Assembly: GCA_902492455.1 (NCBI GenBank)
Contig: CABULH010000018.1
Coordinates: 9,290 to 73,289, forward strand
From: an uncultured Oscillospiraceae bacterium
Lineage (GTDB): Bacteria; Bacillota; Clostridia; Oscillospirales; Acutalibacteraceae
Reading direction: 5' to 3'
DNA length: 64,000 nucleotides
A program made the position numbers and the translations under genes. Numbering within the stretch: the first letter of the stretch is position 1; each line of letters begins with the position of its first letter. Shown in pieces: positions 17,424-26,447 of this stretch. The notes under the pieces were generated by a model. That model was given only the letters and a program-made list of their open reading frames with translations. It searched no databases and was not told the DNA's origin.

Positions 17424-18089
17424 ATGGGACAGAAAGTCAATCCCCACGGCCTGCGGGTCGGCGTTATCAAGGATTGGGATTCCCGCTGGTTCGTCAAGGA
17501 CAATGAGTTCGGCGATACCCTGGTGTCCGACTACAATCTGCGGAAATACCTGAAGAAGACGCTGTACGCCGCCGGTGTGTCCAAGATCGAAATTGAACGC
17601 GACGCTTCCCGCGTGCGCGTGCATATCCATTGCGCAAAGCCGGGCATTGTTATCGGCAAGGGCGGCGCGGAGATCGAAAAACTGCGTCTGACCTGTGAGA
17701 AGATGCTGGGCAAGCCCACCTTGGTGAACATTGTGGAAGTGCGTTCTCCCGACGTCAACGCGCAGTTGGTGGCGGAAAACATCGCCCAGCAGCTGGAGAA
17801 GCGTATTTCCTTCCGTCGTGCGATGAAGCAGGCCATCGGCCGTGCGATGAAGCTGGGCGCCAAGGGTATCAAAACGCAGGTTTCCGGCCGTTTGGGCGGT
17901 GCGGATATCGCTCGCACCGAGCAGTATCATGAAGGAACCATTCCGCTGCAGACGCTGCGTGCGGACATCGACTACGGCTTTGCCGAGGCACACACCACCT
18001 ACGGCCGCGTCGGCGTAAAGGTATGGATTTACCGCGGCGAGGTTCTTGCCGGCGCCGCCAAACCCCGCAGGGAAGGAGGCCGCAAGTAA
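17424..18089 (+). CDS. rpsC: 30S ribosomal protein S3
   Basis: uS3, 221 residues, at the mRNA entry site. MGQKVNPHGLRVGVIKDWD start; KH domain with VIGKGGAEIEKL near residue 75; C-terminal domain with GRLGGADIARTE near 155. ATG 17424 follows GGAGGAGG. Its TAA overlaps the rplP ATG by one base. Confidence 0.98.
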   Translation: MGQKVNPHGLRVGVIKDWDSRWFVKDNEFGDTLVSDYNLRKYLKKTLYAAGVSKIEIERDASRVRVHIHCAKPGIVIGKGGAEIEKLRLTCEKMLGKPTLVNIVEVRSPDVNAQLVAENIAQQLEKRISFRRAMKQAIGRAMKLGAKGIKTQVSGRLGGADIARTEQYHEGTIPLQTLRADIDYGFAEAHTTYGRVGVKVWIYRGEVLAGAAKPRREGGRK

Positions 18090-18535
18090 TGCTGCTGCCC
18101 AAAAGAGTGAAATACCGCCGCGTTCATAGAGGCCGCCTGACCGGTAAGGCCTACCGCGGCAACGAAGTGAACTACGGCGATTTCGGCCTGGTGGCCCTGG
18201 AGCCGGCCTGGATCTCTTCCAATCAGATTGAGGCGGCTCGTATCGCCATGACTCGTTACATCAAGCGTGGCGGTCAGGTCTGGATCAAGATTTTCCCCGA
18301 CAAACCCATTACGGAAAAGCCCGCCGAAACCCGAATGGGTTCCGGTAAAGGTTCTCCCGAGTACTGGGTGGCGGTGGTGAAGCCCGGCCGTGTGATGTTT
18401 GAAATCGCCGGCGTGTCCGAGGACGACGCCCGGGAAGCCATGCGGCTCGCGGCCAACAAGCTGCCCATCAAGTGCAAGTTTGTTACGAAAGCCGGCGCGG
18501 CCGACTTAACAGGAACGGATGGTGAGCAGGGATGA
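18089..18535 (+). CDS. rplP: 50S ribosomal protein L16
   Basis: uL16, 148 residues, near the A-site tRNA elbow. MLLPKRVKYRRVHRGR start and RMGSGKGSPEYWVAVVKPG near residue 80 are diagnostic. Start is coupled to the rpsC stop (TAATG), and the gene overlaps rpmC by 4 bp. The tail is slightly longer than usual (AADLTGTDGEQG). Confidence 0.97.
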   Translation: MLLPKRVKYRRVHRGRLTGKAYRGNEVNYGDFGLVALEPAWISSNQIEAARIAMTRYIKRGGQVWIKIFPDKPITEKPAETRMGSGKGSPEYWVAVVKPGRVMFEIAGVSEDDAREAMRLAANKLPIKCKFVTKAGAADLTGTDGEQG

Positions 18536-18747
18536 AGTCCACTGAGATTGCAAAGATCAGAGAGCTGAACGAGGCGGAGCTCCAAACCAGGCTCAAGGAC
18601 CTCAAAACCGAGCTGTTCAATCTGCGGTTCCAGCATGCGATCAATCAGCTCGACAATCCGATGCGTCTGAAGGCTGTCAAGAAGGAAATCGCCATTGTCA
18701 AAACGATCATGCGCGAGAACGAGATCAAGAACGGCGCCGAGGCGTAA
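18532..18747 (+). CDS. rpmC: 50S ribosomal protein L29
   Basis: uL29, 71 residues, a two-helix protein at the tunnel exit. ELQTRLKDLKTELFNLRFQ near residue 18 is the family signature. ATGA overlap with rplP shows coupling; the Shine-Dalgarno is within the rplP end. Confidence 0.96.
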   Translation: MKSTEIAKIRELNEAELQTRLKDLKTELFNLRFQHAINQLDNPMRLKAVKKEIAIVKTIMRENEIKNGAEA

Positions 18748-18765
18748 CGGAAGGAGGAGTAAGTT

Positions 18766-19023
18766 GTGAGCGAACGGAATCTGAGAAAGACGAGAACCGG
18801 CTTGGTCGTCAGCGATAAGATGGATAAAACCATCGTGGTGACGATTGAGGACAACGTCCGTCATCCGCTGTATAAGAAGATCATCAAACGCACCGTGAAG
18901 CTGAAGGCGCACGACGAGAAAAACGAGTGCCGCGTGGGCGACCGCGTATCCATTATGGAAACCCGCCCGCTGTCCAAGGACAAACGGTGGCGCCTTGTGG
19001 AAATTATCGAAAAAGCAAAATAA
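18766..19023 (+). CDS. rpsQ: 30S ribosomal protein S17
   Basis: uS17, 85 residues, OB-fold 16S-binding protein. LRKTRTGLVVSDKMDKTIVV and ETRPLSKDKRWRLVEI are typical. GTG start 18766 after AAGGAGG. Confidence 0.97.
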   Translation: MSERNLRKTRTGLVVSDKMDKTIVVTIEDNVRHPLYKKIIKRTVKLKAHDEKNECRVGDRVSIMETRPLSKDKRWRLVEIIEKAK

Positions 19024-19078
19024 TGTCGGTAGGCGTCTGCGCCCTGCCGGCGCAGGCGCGTGAAAGGAGGAACCCGCT

Positions 19079-19447
19079 TTGGTACAACAGCAGACCTACC
19101 TGAAAGTTGCCGACAACACCGGCGCGAAGGAGCTTATGTGCATCCGCGTTCTTGGTGGTTCCGGCAGAAGGTATGCGAATATCGGCGACGTCGTGGTTGC
19201 TTCGGTCAAAAAAGCAGCACCCGGCGGCGTTGTGAAAAAAGGCGATGTGGTGAAAGCCGTTGTCGTCCGTTCGGTGAAAGGCATCCGCCGGGAGGATGGT
19301 ACCTACATCCGGTTCGATGAGAATGCGGCGGTTATCATCCGCGACGACAAAAACCCCAGAGGTACCCGTATTTTTGGCCCGGTGGCGAGAGAGCTCAGAG
19401 AGAGAGATTATCTCAAGATTCTGAGCCTTGCCCCCGAAGTGCTGTAA
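19079..19447 (+). CDS. rplN: 50S ribosomal protein L14
   Basis: uL14, 122 residues, forms an intersubunit bridge. VADNTGAKELMCIRVLGGS near residue 10 and GTRIFGPVARELRERDY near 95 are diagnostic. TTG 19079 has AAAGGAGG 8 nt upstream. Confidence 0.98.
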   Translation: MVQQQTYLKVADNTGAKELMCIRVLGGSGRRYANIGDVVVASVKKAAPGGVVKKGDVVKAVVVRSVKGIRREDGTYIRFDENAAVIIRDDKNPRGTRIFGPVARELRERDYLKILSLAPEVL

Positions 19448-19462
19448 TGGGAGGTGCCGGAA

Positions 19463-19783
19463 TTGAGTAACAAACTTCATGTGAAAAAGGGCGACACGGT
19501 CGTCATCATCAGCGGCGATGACCGCGGCAACAAAGGCAAGGTGCTGGACGTCAGCCCCAAGGAGGGCAAGGTCATCGTCGAGGGGCGCAACATGGTGAAG
19601 AAGCATGTTAAGCCCCGCAAGATGGGCGATCCCGGCGGCATCGTTTCCGCCGAAGGCGCCATGTATGTTTCCAAGGTCATGGTCATCTGCCCCCACTGCA
19701 ACAAGCCGACTCGGGTCGGCCACAAGAAATTCGCCGACGGTTCCAAATCCCGCATTTGCAAGCGTTGCGGCGAAACGCTGTAA
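19463..19783 (+). CDS. rplX: 50S ribosomal protein L24
   Basis: uL24, 106 residues, an assembly initiator with an N-terminal KOW motif (VKKGDTVVIISGDDRGNKGK). Two CxxC pairs in the C-terminal half (CPHC near residue 75, CKRC near 100) form a zinc-ribbon seen in part of the family. TTG 19463 is chosen over GTG 19454 because GGGAGG lies 8 nt before it and MSNKLHVKKGD matches known N-termini. Confidence 0.95.
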   Translation: MSNKLHVKKGDTVVIISGDDRGNKGKVLDVSPKEGKVIVEGRNMVKKHVKPRKMGDPGGIVSAEGAMYVSKVMVICPHCNKPTRVGHKKFADGSKSRICKRCGETL

Positions 19784-19797
19784 GGAGGTAAAAGCAT

Positions 19798-20337
19798 ATG
19801 GCCAGACTCAAGGAGTATTATGTCAAAGACGTGGCTCCCGCGCTGATGAAAAAGTTCAGCTATAAAAGCGTGATGCAGATCCCCAAGCTGGACAAGATCG
19901 TCATCAACGTCAGCTGCGGCGAAGCCCGCGATAATGCGAAGGTTATCGAAGCCATCGTGGCGGATCTGTCCGCCATCACCGGCCAGCGTCCCATCGTCTG
20001 CAAGGCCCGTAAATCCGTCGCCAACTTTAAGCTGCGCGAAGGCATGAATATCGGCGCCAAGGTTACCCTGCGGGGTGAGCGGATGTACGAGTTCCTGGAC
20101 CGCCTGTTCAGCGTGGCGCTGCCCCGGGTCCGCGATTTCCGCGGCATCAATCCCAATTCCTTCGACGGCCGCGGCAATTACAACATGGGCCTGAAGGAGC
20201 AGCTGATCTTCCCGGAGATCGACTACGATAAGATCGATAAGGTTCGGGGCATGGACATCTGTTTTGTCACCACGGCCAACACCGATGAAGAAGCGCGGGA
20301 GCTGCTCACCCTGATGGGCGCTCCGTTCGCGAAATAA
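19798..20337 (+). CDS. rplE: 50S ribosomal protein L5
   Basis: uL5, 179 residues, 5S rRNA-binding protein of the central protuberance. MQIPKLDKIVINVSCGEA near residue 24 and RDFRGINPNSFDGRGNYN near 115 are diagnostic. AAGGAGG precedes ATG 19798. Confidence 0.98.
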   Translation: MARLKEYYVKDVAPALMKKFSYKSVMQIPKLDKIVINVSCGEARDNAKVIEAIVADLSAITGQRPIVCKARKSVANFKLREGMNIGAKVTLRGERMYEFLDRLFSVALPRVRDFRGINPNSFDGRGNYNMGLKEQLIFPEIDYDKIDKVRGMDICFVTTANTDEEARELLTLMGAPFAK

Positions 20338-20352
20338 GGAGGGGAACAGACA

Positions 20353-20538
20353 ATGGCTAAGACTTCTATGAAAATCAAGCAACAGCGGCCGGCCAAGTTC
20401 TCCACCCGGGCGTACAACCGCTGCAAGATCTGCGGCCGTCCCCACGCGTATCTGCGCCGGTACGGCATCTGCCGCATTTGCTTCAGAGAGCTTGCCTATA
20501 AAGGTGAGATCCCTGGCGTAAAGAAGGCCAGTTGGTAA
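20353..20538 (+). CDS. rpsN: 30S ribosomal protein S14, zinc type
   Basis: uS14 of the short zinc-binding type (rpsZ), 61 residues. Ligands CKIC near residue 24 and CRIC near 40 are both intact. No zinc-free paralogue is seen in this window. AAGGAGG precedes it; 15 bp after rplE. Confidence 0.98.
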   Translation: MAKTSMKIKQQRPAKFSTRAYNRCKICGRPHAYLRRYGICRICFRELAYKGEIPGVKKASW

Positions 20539-20564
20539 GCAATAGCTAGAAGGAGGTTGACGGA

Positions 20565-20966
20565 ATGCAAATCACCGACACCATCGCCGACATGCTGACG
20601 AGGATCCGTAACGCAAACTCGGCCAAGCACGATTCGGTGGATATCCCCGCTTCCAACATGAAGAAGGCTATTGCCCAGATTCTTGTTGACGAGGGATATG
20701 TCAAGAACTATCAGGTTATCGAGGATGACAAGCAGGGCGTTATCCGCATCACCCTTAAGTATCAGGGCCCGTCCAAGACCCCGGTGCTCATGGGACTGCG
20801 CCGCGTTTCCAAGCCCGGCCTGCGCATCTATTCCAGCAGCGAGGACATGCCGAAGGTCCTGAAGGGCATCGGCACCGCCATTGTTTCCACCTCCCGCGGC
20901 GTCATGACTGACAAGCGGGCGCGCAAGGAGAACGTGGGCGGCGAAGTCCTGGCGTTCGTATGGTAA
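20565..20966 (+). CDS. rpsH: 30S ribosomal protein S8
   Basis: uS8, 133 residues, binds 16S helix 21; in E. coli it represses the spc operon. TDTIADMLTRIRNA start and STSRGVMTDKRAR near residue 107 are diagnostic. AAGGAGG precedes ATG 20565. Confidence 0.98.
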   Translation: MQITDTIADMLTRIRNANSAKHDSVDIPASNMKKAIAQILVDEGYVKNYQVIEDDKQGVIRITLKYQGPSKTPVLMGLRRVSKPGLRIYSSSEDMPKVLKGIGTAIVSTSRGVMTDKRARKENVGGEVLAFVW

Positions 20967-20981
20967 GGGGGTAGGGAGAAT

Positions 20982-21530
20982 ATGTCGAGAATTGGACGCA
21001 AACCCATCGCTATCCCCGCTGGCGTCGAGGTCAAGCTGGCCGACGGCGTGGCGACGGTAAAGGGCCCTAAGGGCACCCTGACCCAAAATATCCATCCCAA
21101 TATGAAGGTGGAAGTGGCCGACGGAGAAATCCTTGTCACCCGCCCCAACGATGAGAAGGAAAACCGGGCACTGCATGGCCTGACCCGGGCGCTGCTGAAC
21201 AACATGGTGGAGGGCGTTACCAACGGCTTCTCCAAGCAGCTGGACGTCAACGGCGTTGGCTACCGTGTGCAGAAGCAGGGCAAGGATCTGGTGATGACTC
21301 TGGGCTACAGCCATCTGGTCACCGTCAGTGAAATTCCGGGCATCACCATCGATGTGCCGGGGCCCAACACCATCATTATCCGCGGCGCAGACAAGCAGCT
21401 GGTAGGCCAGTTTGCCGCCGAGGTGCGGGAGAAGCGCCCGCCGGAGCCTTATAAGGGCAAGGGCATCAAATACGCCGACGAGGTTATCCGCCGCAAGGAA
21501 GGTAAGACCGGCGGCAAGGGCAAGAAGTAA
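20982..21530 (+). CDS. rplF: 50S ribosomal protein L6
   Basis: uL6, 182 residues, near the sarcin-ricin loop. MSRIGRKPIAIPAGVEV start; RPPEPYKGKGIKYADEVIRR near residue 148. GGTAGGGAG precedes the start; 15 bp after rpsH. Confidence 0.98.
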   Translation: MSRIGRKPIAIPAGVEVKLADGVATVKGPKGTLTQNIHPNMKVEVADGEILVTRPNDEKENRALHGLTRALLNNMVEGVTNGFSKQLDVNGVGYRVQKQGKDLVMTLGYSHLVTVSEIPGITIDVPGPNTIIIRGADKQLVGQFAAEVREKRPPEPYKGKGIKYADEVIRRKEGKTGGKGKK

Positions 21531-21545
21531 GGAGAGTGAACATCC

Positions 21546-21905
21546 ATGGTGAGCAAACAAGACAGCAACCTGGCGCGCCAGAAGCGTCATGCTCGCGTTC
21601 GCGGAAAGATTTCCGGTACCGCTGAGCGGCCGCGCCTGAACGTGTATCGCTCCTTAAACCACATCTATGCCCAGCTGATCGATGATGGCAAAGGAGTAAC
21701 CCTGGCGACCGCTTCCAGTGTCGAGAAGGATTTCGGCATGAACGGAGGCAACAAGGAAGCCGCTAAAAAGGTCGGCGAGATGATCGCCAAACGCGCCGCC
21801 GAAAAGGGCATCACCGAGGTCGTATTCGACCGCGGCGGCTATATCTATCACGGCCGCGTCAAAGAGCTGGCCGAAGGCGCCCGCGAGGGCGGCCTCAAGT
21901 TCTAA
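21546..21905 (+). CDS. rplR: 50S ribosomal protein L18
   Basis: uL18, 119 residues, binds 5S rRNA with L5. RHARVRGKISGTAERPRLNV near residue 15 and FDRGGYIYHGRVKELAEGAR near 96 are diagnostic. GGAGAG precedes ATG 21546. Confidence 0.98.
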   Translation: MVSKQDSNLARQKRHARVRGKISGTAERPRLNVYRSLNHIYAQLIDDGKGVTLATASSVEKDFGMNGGNKEAAKKVGEMIAKRAAEKGITEVVFDRGGYIYHGRVKELAEGAREGGLKF

Positions 21906-21924
21906 GGAAAGGGAGGATTATACT

Positions 21925-22425
21925 TTGGCCAGAATTGACGCAAACACAATGGAACTGAAAGAGCGGATTGTCGCCATCAACCGCGTTAGCAAGACTGTAA
22001 AGGGCGGTCGTATTTTCAAGTTCGCCGCCCTGGTAGTGGTGGGCGACGGCAACGGTACAGTGGGCTTTGGCCTTGGAAAGGCCGGTGAAGTGCCGGACGC
22101 TATCCGCAAGGGCATTGAGGATGCCAAGAAGCATCTGATGAAAGTTTCCCTGAAAGGCTCCACCATTCCGCATGAAGTGATCGGCACTTTTGGAGCCGGC
22201 CGCGTGCTGATGAAGCCCGCCGCCCCCGGTACCGGCGTAATCGCCGGCGGCGCCGTGCGTGCCGTCGTGGAAGCCGCGGGTATCCGCGATATCCGTACCA
22301 AGGCTCTCCGTTCCAATAATCCCTGCAATGTGGTGAGCGCCGCCATGAACGGTTTGGCACAGCTCCGCACGGCGGAGGAAGCGGCCGCGGTCCGCGGTAA
22401 AACCGCCAAGGAAATCTTAGGTTAA
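21925..22425 (+). CDS. rpsE: 30S ribosomal protein S5
   Basis: uS5, 166 residues, at the mRNA entry tunnel, affecting fidelity. Two halves with VVGDGNGTVGFGLGKAGEVP near residue 36 and AGGAVRAVVEAAGI near 108. TTG start 21925 after GGGAGG. 16 bp to rpmD. Confidence 0.97.
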   Translation: MARIDANTMELKERIVAINRVSKTVKGGRIFKFAALVVVGDGNGTVGFGLGKAGEVPDAIRKGIEDAKKHLMKVSLKGSTIPHEVIGTFGAGRVLMKPAAPGTGVIAGGAVRAVVEAAGIRDIRTKALRSNNPCNVVSAAMNGLAQLRTAEEAAAVRGKTAKEILG

Positions 22426-22441
22426 CGGGAGGGCAATGACA

Positions 22442-22639
22442 ATGGCTAAAAAAGCGAAAGCCTCCGGTCTGCAGATCAAACTGGTCCGCAGCCTGATCGG
22501 CAGCAAAAAAGACCAGATTGCCACCGCCGCGTCCATGGGCCTGCGTAAGATCGGCGATGTTGCCAATCAGCCCGACAACGCCGCGACCCGTGGCAAGGTA
22601 AACAAGATTCTCCACCTCGTCGAGGTAACCGAAGCGTAA
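22442..22639 (+). CDS. rpmD: 50S ribosomal protein L30
   Basis: uL30, 65 residues: LKLVRS-type LQIKLVRSLIGSKKDQI start and HLVEVTE end. ATG 22442 is chosen over ATG 22436 because GGGAGG lies 9 nt before the former but only 3 nt before the latter. Confidence 0.96.
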   Translation: MAKKAKASGLQIKLVRSLIGSKKDQIATAASMGLRKIGDVANQPDNAATRGKVNKILHLVEVTEA

Positions 22640-22667
22640 GCAATTCGAGCAAGGAGGTGCGAACATT

Positions 22668-23108
22668 ATGAAGCTACATGAGCTTTCTCCGGCCCCCGGC
22701 TCCGTCCGCGAGGTCAAGAGAATTGGCAGAGGCCATGGCTCCGGTCAGGGCAAAACCGCCGGTAAAGGCCACAAAGGCCAGAAGGCCCGTGCCGGCCGCG
22801 GTATCCGCCCCGGTTTTGAAGGCGGCCAGATGCCTCTGCAGAGACGTGTCCCCAAGAGGGGCTTCAACAACATCTTTGCCACCGAGTACGCCATCCTTAA
22901 CGTGGCGGCCCTCAACGCCTTTGAAGACGGCGCTGTGGTGGATCTGGATGCGGCGAAAGCCGCCGGTCTGGTGAAAAAGGGCTGTGACGGCTTGAAGGTG
23001 CTGGGCAACGGTGCGCTGCAGAAAAAACTCACTGTGAAAGCGGCTGCTTTCTCCGAGGCTGCCAAAGCCAAGATCGAGGCTGCCGGCGGGAAGGCAGAGG
23101 TGATCTGA
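22668..23108 (+). CDS. rplO: 50S ribosomal protein L15
   Basis: uL15, 146 residues, late 50S assembly. GRGHGSGQGKTAGKGHKGQ near residue 22 and FEGGQMPLQRRVPKRG near 48 are diagnostic. AAGGAGG precedes it; its stop lies one base before the secY start. Confidence 0.98.
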   Translation: MKLHELSPAPGSVREVKRIGRGHGSGQGKTAGKGHKGQKARAGRGIRPGFEGGQMPLQRRVPKRGFNNIFATEYAILNVAALNAFEDGAVVDLDAAKAAGLVKKGCDGLKVLGNGALQKKLTVKAAAFSEAAKAKIEAAGGKAEVI

Positions 23109-23109
23109 G

Positions 23110-24435
23110 ATGTTTCAGGTTCTGCGTAACGCCTGGAAGATTGCCGACCTGCGCAAGAAAATCCTGTATACGCTTCTGATCATCCTGATCTTCCGTATCG
23201 GTTCCTATGTTTCCGTGCCGTTTGTGGACATGGAGGTAATGAAAAACGCCGTGGCATCCAATGCCGGTGGTTACATGGATTATTTAACTCTCCTGTCCGG
23301 CGGCGGTTTTTCCAACGCCAGCATTTTTGCCCTGTCCATCACCCCCTACATCAACGCCAGCATCATCATTCAGCTGCTGACGGTGGCGATCCCTCCCCTG
23401 GAGCGGATGGCCAAGGATGGGGAAGCGGGACGGAAAAAGCTGGGCCAGATCACCCGGTATGTCACCGTTGGTCTGGGTCTGATGCTGGGCGTGGCCTATT
23501 ACTTTATGGTGCGCAACAAGTACGGCGCTCTGGCATCTGAAGCCAAGACCGGCGGCGCTGCCTGGTTTGCCGCCATCGTTATCGTGCTCTGCTTCACGGC
23601 AGGTTCCGCATTGATGATGTGGCTGGGCGAACAGATCAACGAAAAGGGGATCGGCAACGGCATTTCTATCCTGCTGTTCGCCGGCATTATCTCCCGTCTG
23701 CCCACTGCCCTCAACTTCCTGTGGAAGCTGTTTTATGATTCCGGAATCAAGATTCTGGATCAGGGCGGCGGCGCAGCAGTCAAGAACATGGTGCTGGTGC
23801 CTATTATCGTCATCTTGTTCCTGGCAATCGTTGGATTCATCGTTTTCCTCACCGATGCGGAACGGCGGATACCCGTCCAGTACGCCAAGCGGGTGGTAGG
23901 ACGCAAAATGTACGGCGGCCAGAACACCTATATCCCGATCAAGGTCAATATGTCCGGCGTTATGCCCATCATTCTGGCTTCGGCGATTATCTCCCTGCCG
24001 TCGGTGCTGGCCGGATTTTTCGGCTGGGACAACGCTTTTATTCGGGCGTTTTCCCCTTCCAGCTGGATCTATCTGACCCTGGAGTTTATCCTGATTATTG
24101 GTTTTGCGTTTTTCTATGTCACCATACAGTATAATCCGCTGGAGATGTCCAATAATCTCCGTAAGAATTCCGGCGCGATTCCGGGTTATCGTCCCGGGAA
24201 GCCCACCACGGATTATATCAAGCGGGTGCTGAACAAGGTCACCCTGATCGGCGCCTTGTTCATCGGTCTGATCGCCGTTTTCCCCGGGCTGTTCGGCCTG
24301 ATCGCGGGCCAGAGCTATACCGGCCTGACACTGGGCGGCACCTCCGTCATGATCATCGTGGGCGTGGCGCTGGAAACCACCCAGCAGATCGAAAGCCAGA
24401 TGATGATGCGGCACTACAAGGGGTTCCTGGAGTAA
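23110..24435 (+). CDS. secY: Preprotein translocase subunit SecY
   Basis: Channel subunit of the SecYEG translocon, 441 residues with ten membrane helices. Plug and TM2 region (SIFALSITPYINASIIIQLL near residue 75), cytosolic loop ERRIPVQYAKRVVGRKMYGG near 255, and NPLEMSNNLRKNSGAIPGYR near 345 for SecA/ribosome contact. Follows rplO by one base with GAGGTGATC as ribosome site, as in nearly all bacteria. Confidence 0.98.
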   Translation: MFQVLRNAWKIADLRKKILYTLLIILIFRIGSYVSVPFVDMEVMKNAVASNAGGYMDYLTLLSGGGFSNASIFALSITPYINASIIIQLLTVAIPPLERMAKDGEAGRKKLGQITRYVTVGLGLMLGVAYYFMVRNKYGALASEAKTGGAAWFAAIVIVLCFTAGSALMMWLGEQINEKGIGNGISILLFAGIISRLPTALNFLWKLFYDSGIKILDQGGGAAVKNMVLVPIIVILFLAIVGFIVFLTDAERRIPVQYAKRVVGRKMYGGQNTYIPIKVNMSGVMPIILASAIISLPSVLAGFFGWDNAFIRAFSPSSWIYLTLEFILIIGFAFFYVTIQYNPLEMSNNLRKNSGAIPGYRPGKPTTDYIKRVLNKVTLIGALFIGLIAVFPGLFGLIAGQSYTGLTLGGTSVMIIVGVALETTQQIESQMMMRHYKGFLE

Positions 24436-24526
24436 GAACTCCTGACCGTCTCAACTATTGTCCCGTCGGGCGCGCACCGGAAACGGGCGGCGGCCCGCGG
24501 GGCTGCAGGGCAAAGGAGGACTCTTC

Positions 24527-25159
24527 ATGAATCTGATACTTTTAGGAGCTCCGGGTGCCGGCAAGGGCACCCAGGCGGAAGTTATCGCCGAGCACCTGAA
24601 CATCCCCACCATTTCCACGGGTAACATTATCCGTGAAGCGCTGAAAAGCGGTACGGAGATGGGGCTGAAAGCCAAAGAGTTTATGGATGCCGGCAAGCTG
24701 GTTCCCGATGATATCGTTATTGGTATCATTAAGGAGAGGCTTGCGCAGCCGGACTGTGCAAACGGATTTATTCTCGACGGCTTTCCCCGCACTATTCCCC
24801 AGGCCGAGGCGCTTGACCGTATGGGGGTCGTCATCGACCGCGTGATCGATATTGAGGTAGCGGATGAGACGATTACCCAGCGTGTATCGGGCCGCCGTGT
24901 CTGCCCCTCCTGCGGTGCTTCTTATCACGTCGACTATAAAAGGCCGGCGGTGGAGAACGTATGCGACCGCTGCGGCGACACCCTTTCCCAGCGCAAGGAT
25001 GACCATCCGGATACCGTCAGAGAGCGTCTGCAGGTATATCATGAGCAGACCGAGCCGCTGAAAGGTTATTACGCCCAGAGCGGTAAGCTGTATATCGTGG
25101 AAGGACAGGAAGAGGTCGCCGATACGACCCGCCTCACCCTCGCCGCGGTTGAGGCCTGA
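24527..25159 (+). CDS. adk: Adenylate kinase
   Basis: ATP + AMP to 2 ADP. 210 residues, long-LID form. P-loop GAPGAGKGTQAEV near residue 7; LID with zinc ligands CPSCG (near 128) and CDRCG (near 151), as in Gram-positive enzymes. FILDGFPRTIPQAEAL near 82. ATG 24527 with AAAGGAGG; the in-frame extension to 24458 lacks support. It sits between secY and map as in B. subtilis. Confidence 0.98.
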   Translation: MNLILLGAPGAGKGTQAEVIAEHLNIPTISTGNIIREALKSGTEMGLKAKEFMDAGKLVPDDIVIGIIKERLAQPDCANGFILDGFPRTIPQAEALDRMGVVIDRVIDIEVADETITQRVSGRRVCPSCGASYHVDYKRPAVENVCDRCGDTLSQRKDDHPDTVRERLQVYHEQTEPLKGYYAQSGKLYIVEGQEEVADTTRLTLAAVEA

Positions 25160-25161
25160 CC

Positions 25162-25908
25162 ATGATTGCTATCAAGAACAGCCGGGAGCTGCGCGCTATG
25201 AAAGAGGCGTGCATCATCTCGGCTAGGGCGCTGCAGCTGGCGGGCAAGGCGATTGAACCCGGCGTTACCACCGGGGAGGTCGATCGGATCGTTCGTCAGT
25301 ATATCGAGAGTGAGGGAGCTACCCCTTCCTTCCTCGGCTATGGCGGATTCCCGGCCAGCGCCTGCATATCCATTAATGAGCAAGTCATCCACGGCATACC
25401 AGGCAAGCGCGTGATTCATGCCGGCGATATCGTCAGTGTGGATGTGGGAGCGTGTTTGAACGGCTTCCACGGCGACAATGCCGCAACGTTTGCAGCAGGG
25501 GAGGTTTCCTCTGAGGCACAGGCGCTGATGGACGCTACCCGCGAGAGCCTTTACGAAGGCATTCGGGCGGCGGTGGCCGGCGGCAGAGTCGGCGACATCG
25601 GCGCGGCTGTGCAAAGGTATGTCGAGGTGCGTGGTTACTCGGTGGTACGGCAGTTCGTCGGCCACGGAGTAGGCACGAACCTGCACGAAGACCCCAGCGT
25701 GCCCAATTTCGGTACCCCCGGCCGCGGTCCCAGATTGCTGCCGGGTATGACCTTAGCTATTGAACCTATGATCAACGCCGGAACCGGGGATGTACGCATC
25801 CTGGGCGACGGCTGGACCACTGTGACGAAAGACGGCCGTCTTTCGGCCCATTTTGAGCATACCGTCGCCATTACCGCAGACGGTCCCGTCATTCTGACAA
25901 CACCGTAA
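25162..25908 (+). CDS. map: Methionine aminopeptidase, type I
   Basis: Removes the N-terminal methionine of nascent proteins; 248 residues with the dimetal pita-bread fold. Ligands are visible: DVGACLNGFHGDNA (two Asp near residues 94 and 105), GHGVGTNLHEDP (His near 171), AIEPM (Glu near 204) and HFEHTVAIT (Glu near 235). Starts 2 bp after the adk stop. Confidence 0.97.
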   Translation: MIAIKNSRELRAMKEACIISARALQLAGKAIEPGVTTGEVDRIVRQYIESEGATPSFLGYGGFPASACISINEQVIHGIPGKRVIHAGDIVSVDVGACLNGFHGDNAATFAAGEVSSEAQALMDATRESLYEGIRAAVAGGRVGDIGAAVQRYVEVRGYSVVRQFVGHGVGTNLHEDPSVPNFGTPGRGPRLLPGMTLAIEPMINAGTGDVRILGDGWTTVTKDGRLSAHFEHTVAITADGPVILTTP

Positions 25909-25922
25909 AGGCGGGTGACGGA

Positions 25923-26180
25923 ATGCTGAAACGGGGGAGCGTGGTCGTATCGTCTGCCGGCAAGGACAAGGGATCTTATCTGGCGGTACTGCTGACGGAT
26001 GCCAGCGGCCTGTGGATTGCCGATGGACGCCGCCGGCCGCTGGAACGGCCCAAGCGGAAAAATCCGCGTCATGTGACTGAGACCCCTTTCACAGTAGACG
26101 AGGCTTCAATGGCGACCAATCGTGAATTGCGCCGGGTATTGACGGCGGTGAAGAGCAAAGCCGCTGAATCGGACGCGTGA
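25923..26180 (+). CDS. KOW-domain RNA-binding protein (L14e-like)
   Basis: 85-residue small basic protein with an N-terminal KOW motif (KRGSVVVSSAGKDKGSYLAV) like archaeal L14e/L27e-type proteins. It is regularly found between map and infA in Clostridia and B. subtilis relatives. Role unknown; an RNA or ribosome-assembly role is inferred from motif and place. Confidence 0.85.
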   Translation: MLKRGSVVVSSAGKDKGSYLAVLLTDASGLWIADGRRRPLERPKRKNPRHVTETPFTVDEASMATNRELRRVLTAVKSKAAESDA

Positions 26181-26228
26181 CCGCCGGATGAAAATCCGCG
26201 GCCGTCATCACATGAGGGAGGTTATCTG

Positions 26229-26447
26229 ATGTCCAAATCGGACGTTATTGAGCTGGAAGGTACCGTAGTCGAGGCTCTGCCCAATGCGACGTTTCAGGTG
26301 GAGCTGGCGAACGGCCACCAGATTTTGGCCCACATTTCCGGAAAACTGCGGATGAATTTTATCCGCATTCTGCCGGGAGACAAGGTCACGGTGGAAATGT
26401 CCCCCTATGACCTGACTAAGGGCCGGATCACGTGGCGAACGAAATAA
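26229..26447 (+). CDS. infA: Translation initiation factor IF-1
   Basis: 72-residue OB-fold factor that blocks the A site during initiation. SKSDVIELEGTVVEALPNA start and MSPYDLTKGRITWR end are diagnostic. GGGAGG precedes ATG 26229. The hairpin TGCCGC-agt-GCGGCA starts directly after its stop (26448-26462). Confidence 0.98.
   Translation: MSKSDVIELEGTVVEALPNATFQVELANGHQILAHISGKLRMNFIRILPGDKVTVEMSPYDLTKGRITWRTK

Noticed and set aside
23284..24414. Long minus-strand frame opposite secY
   Set aside because: His/Asp/Gln-rich mirror of secY codons; secY with ten helices is certain.
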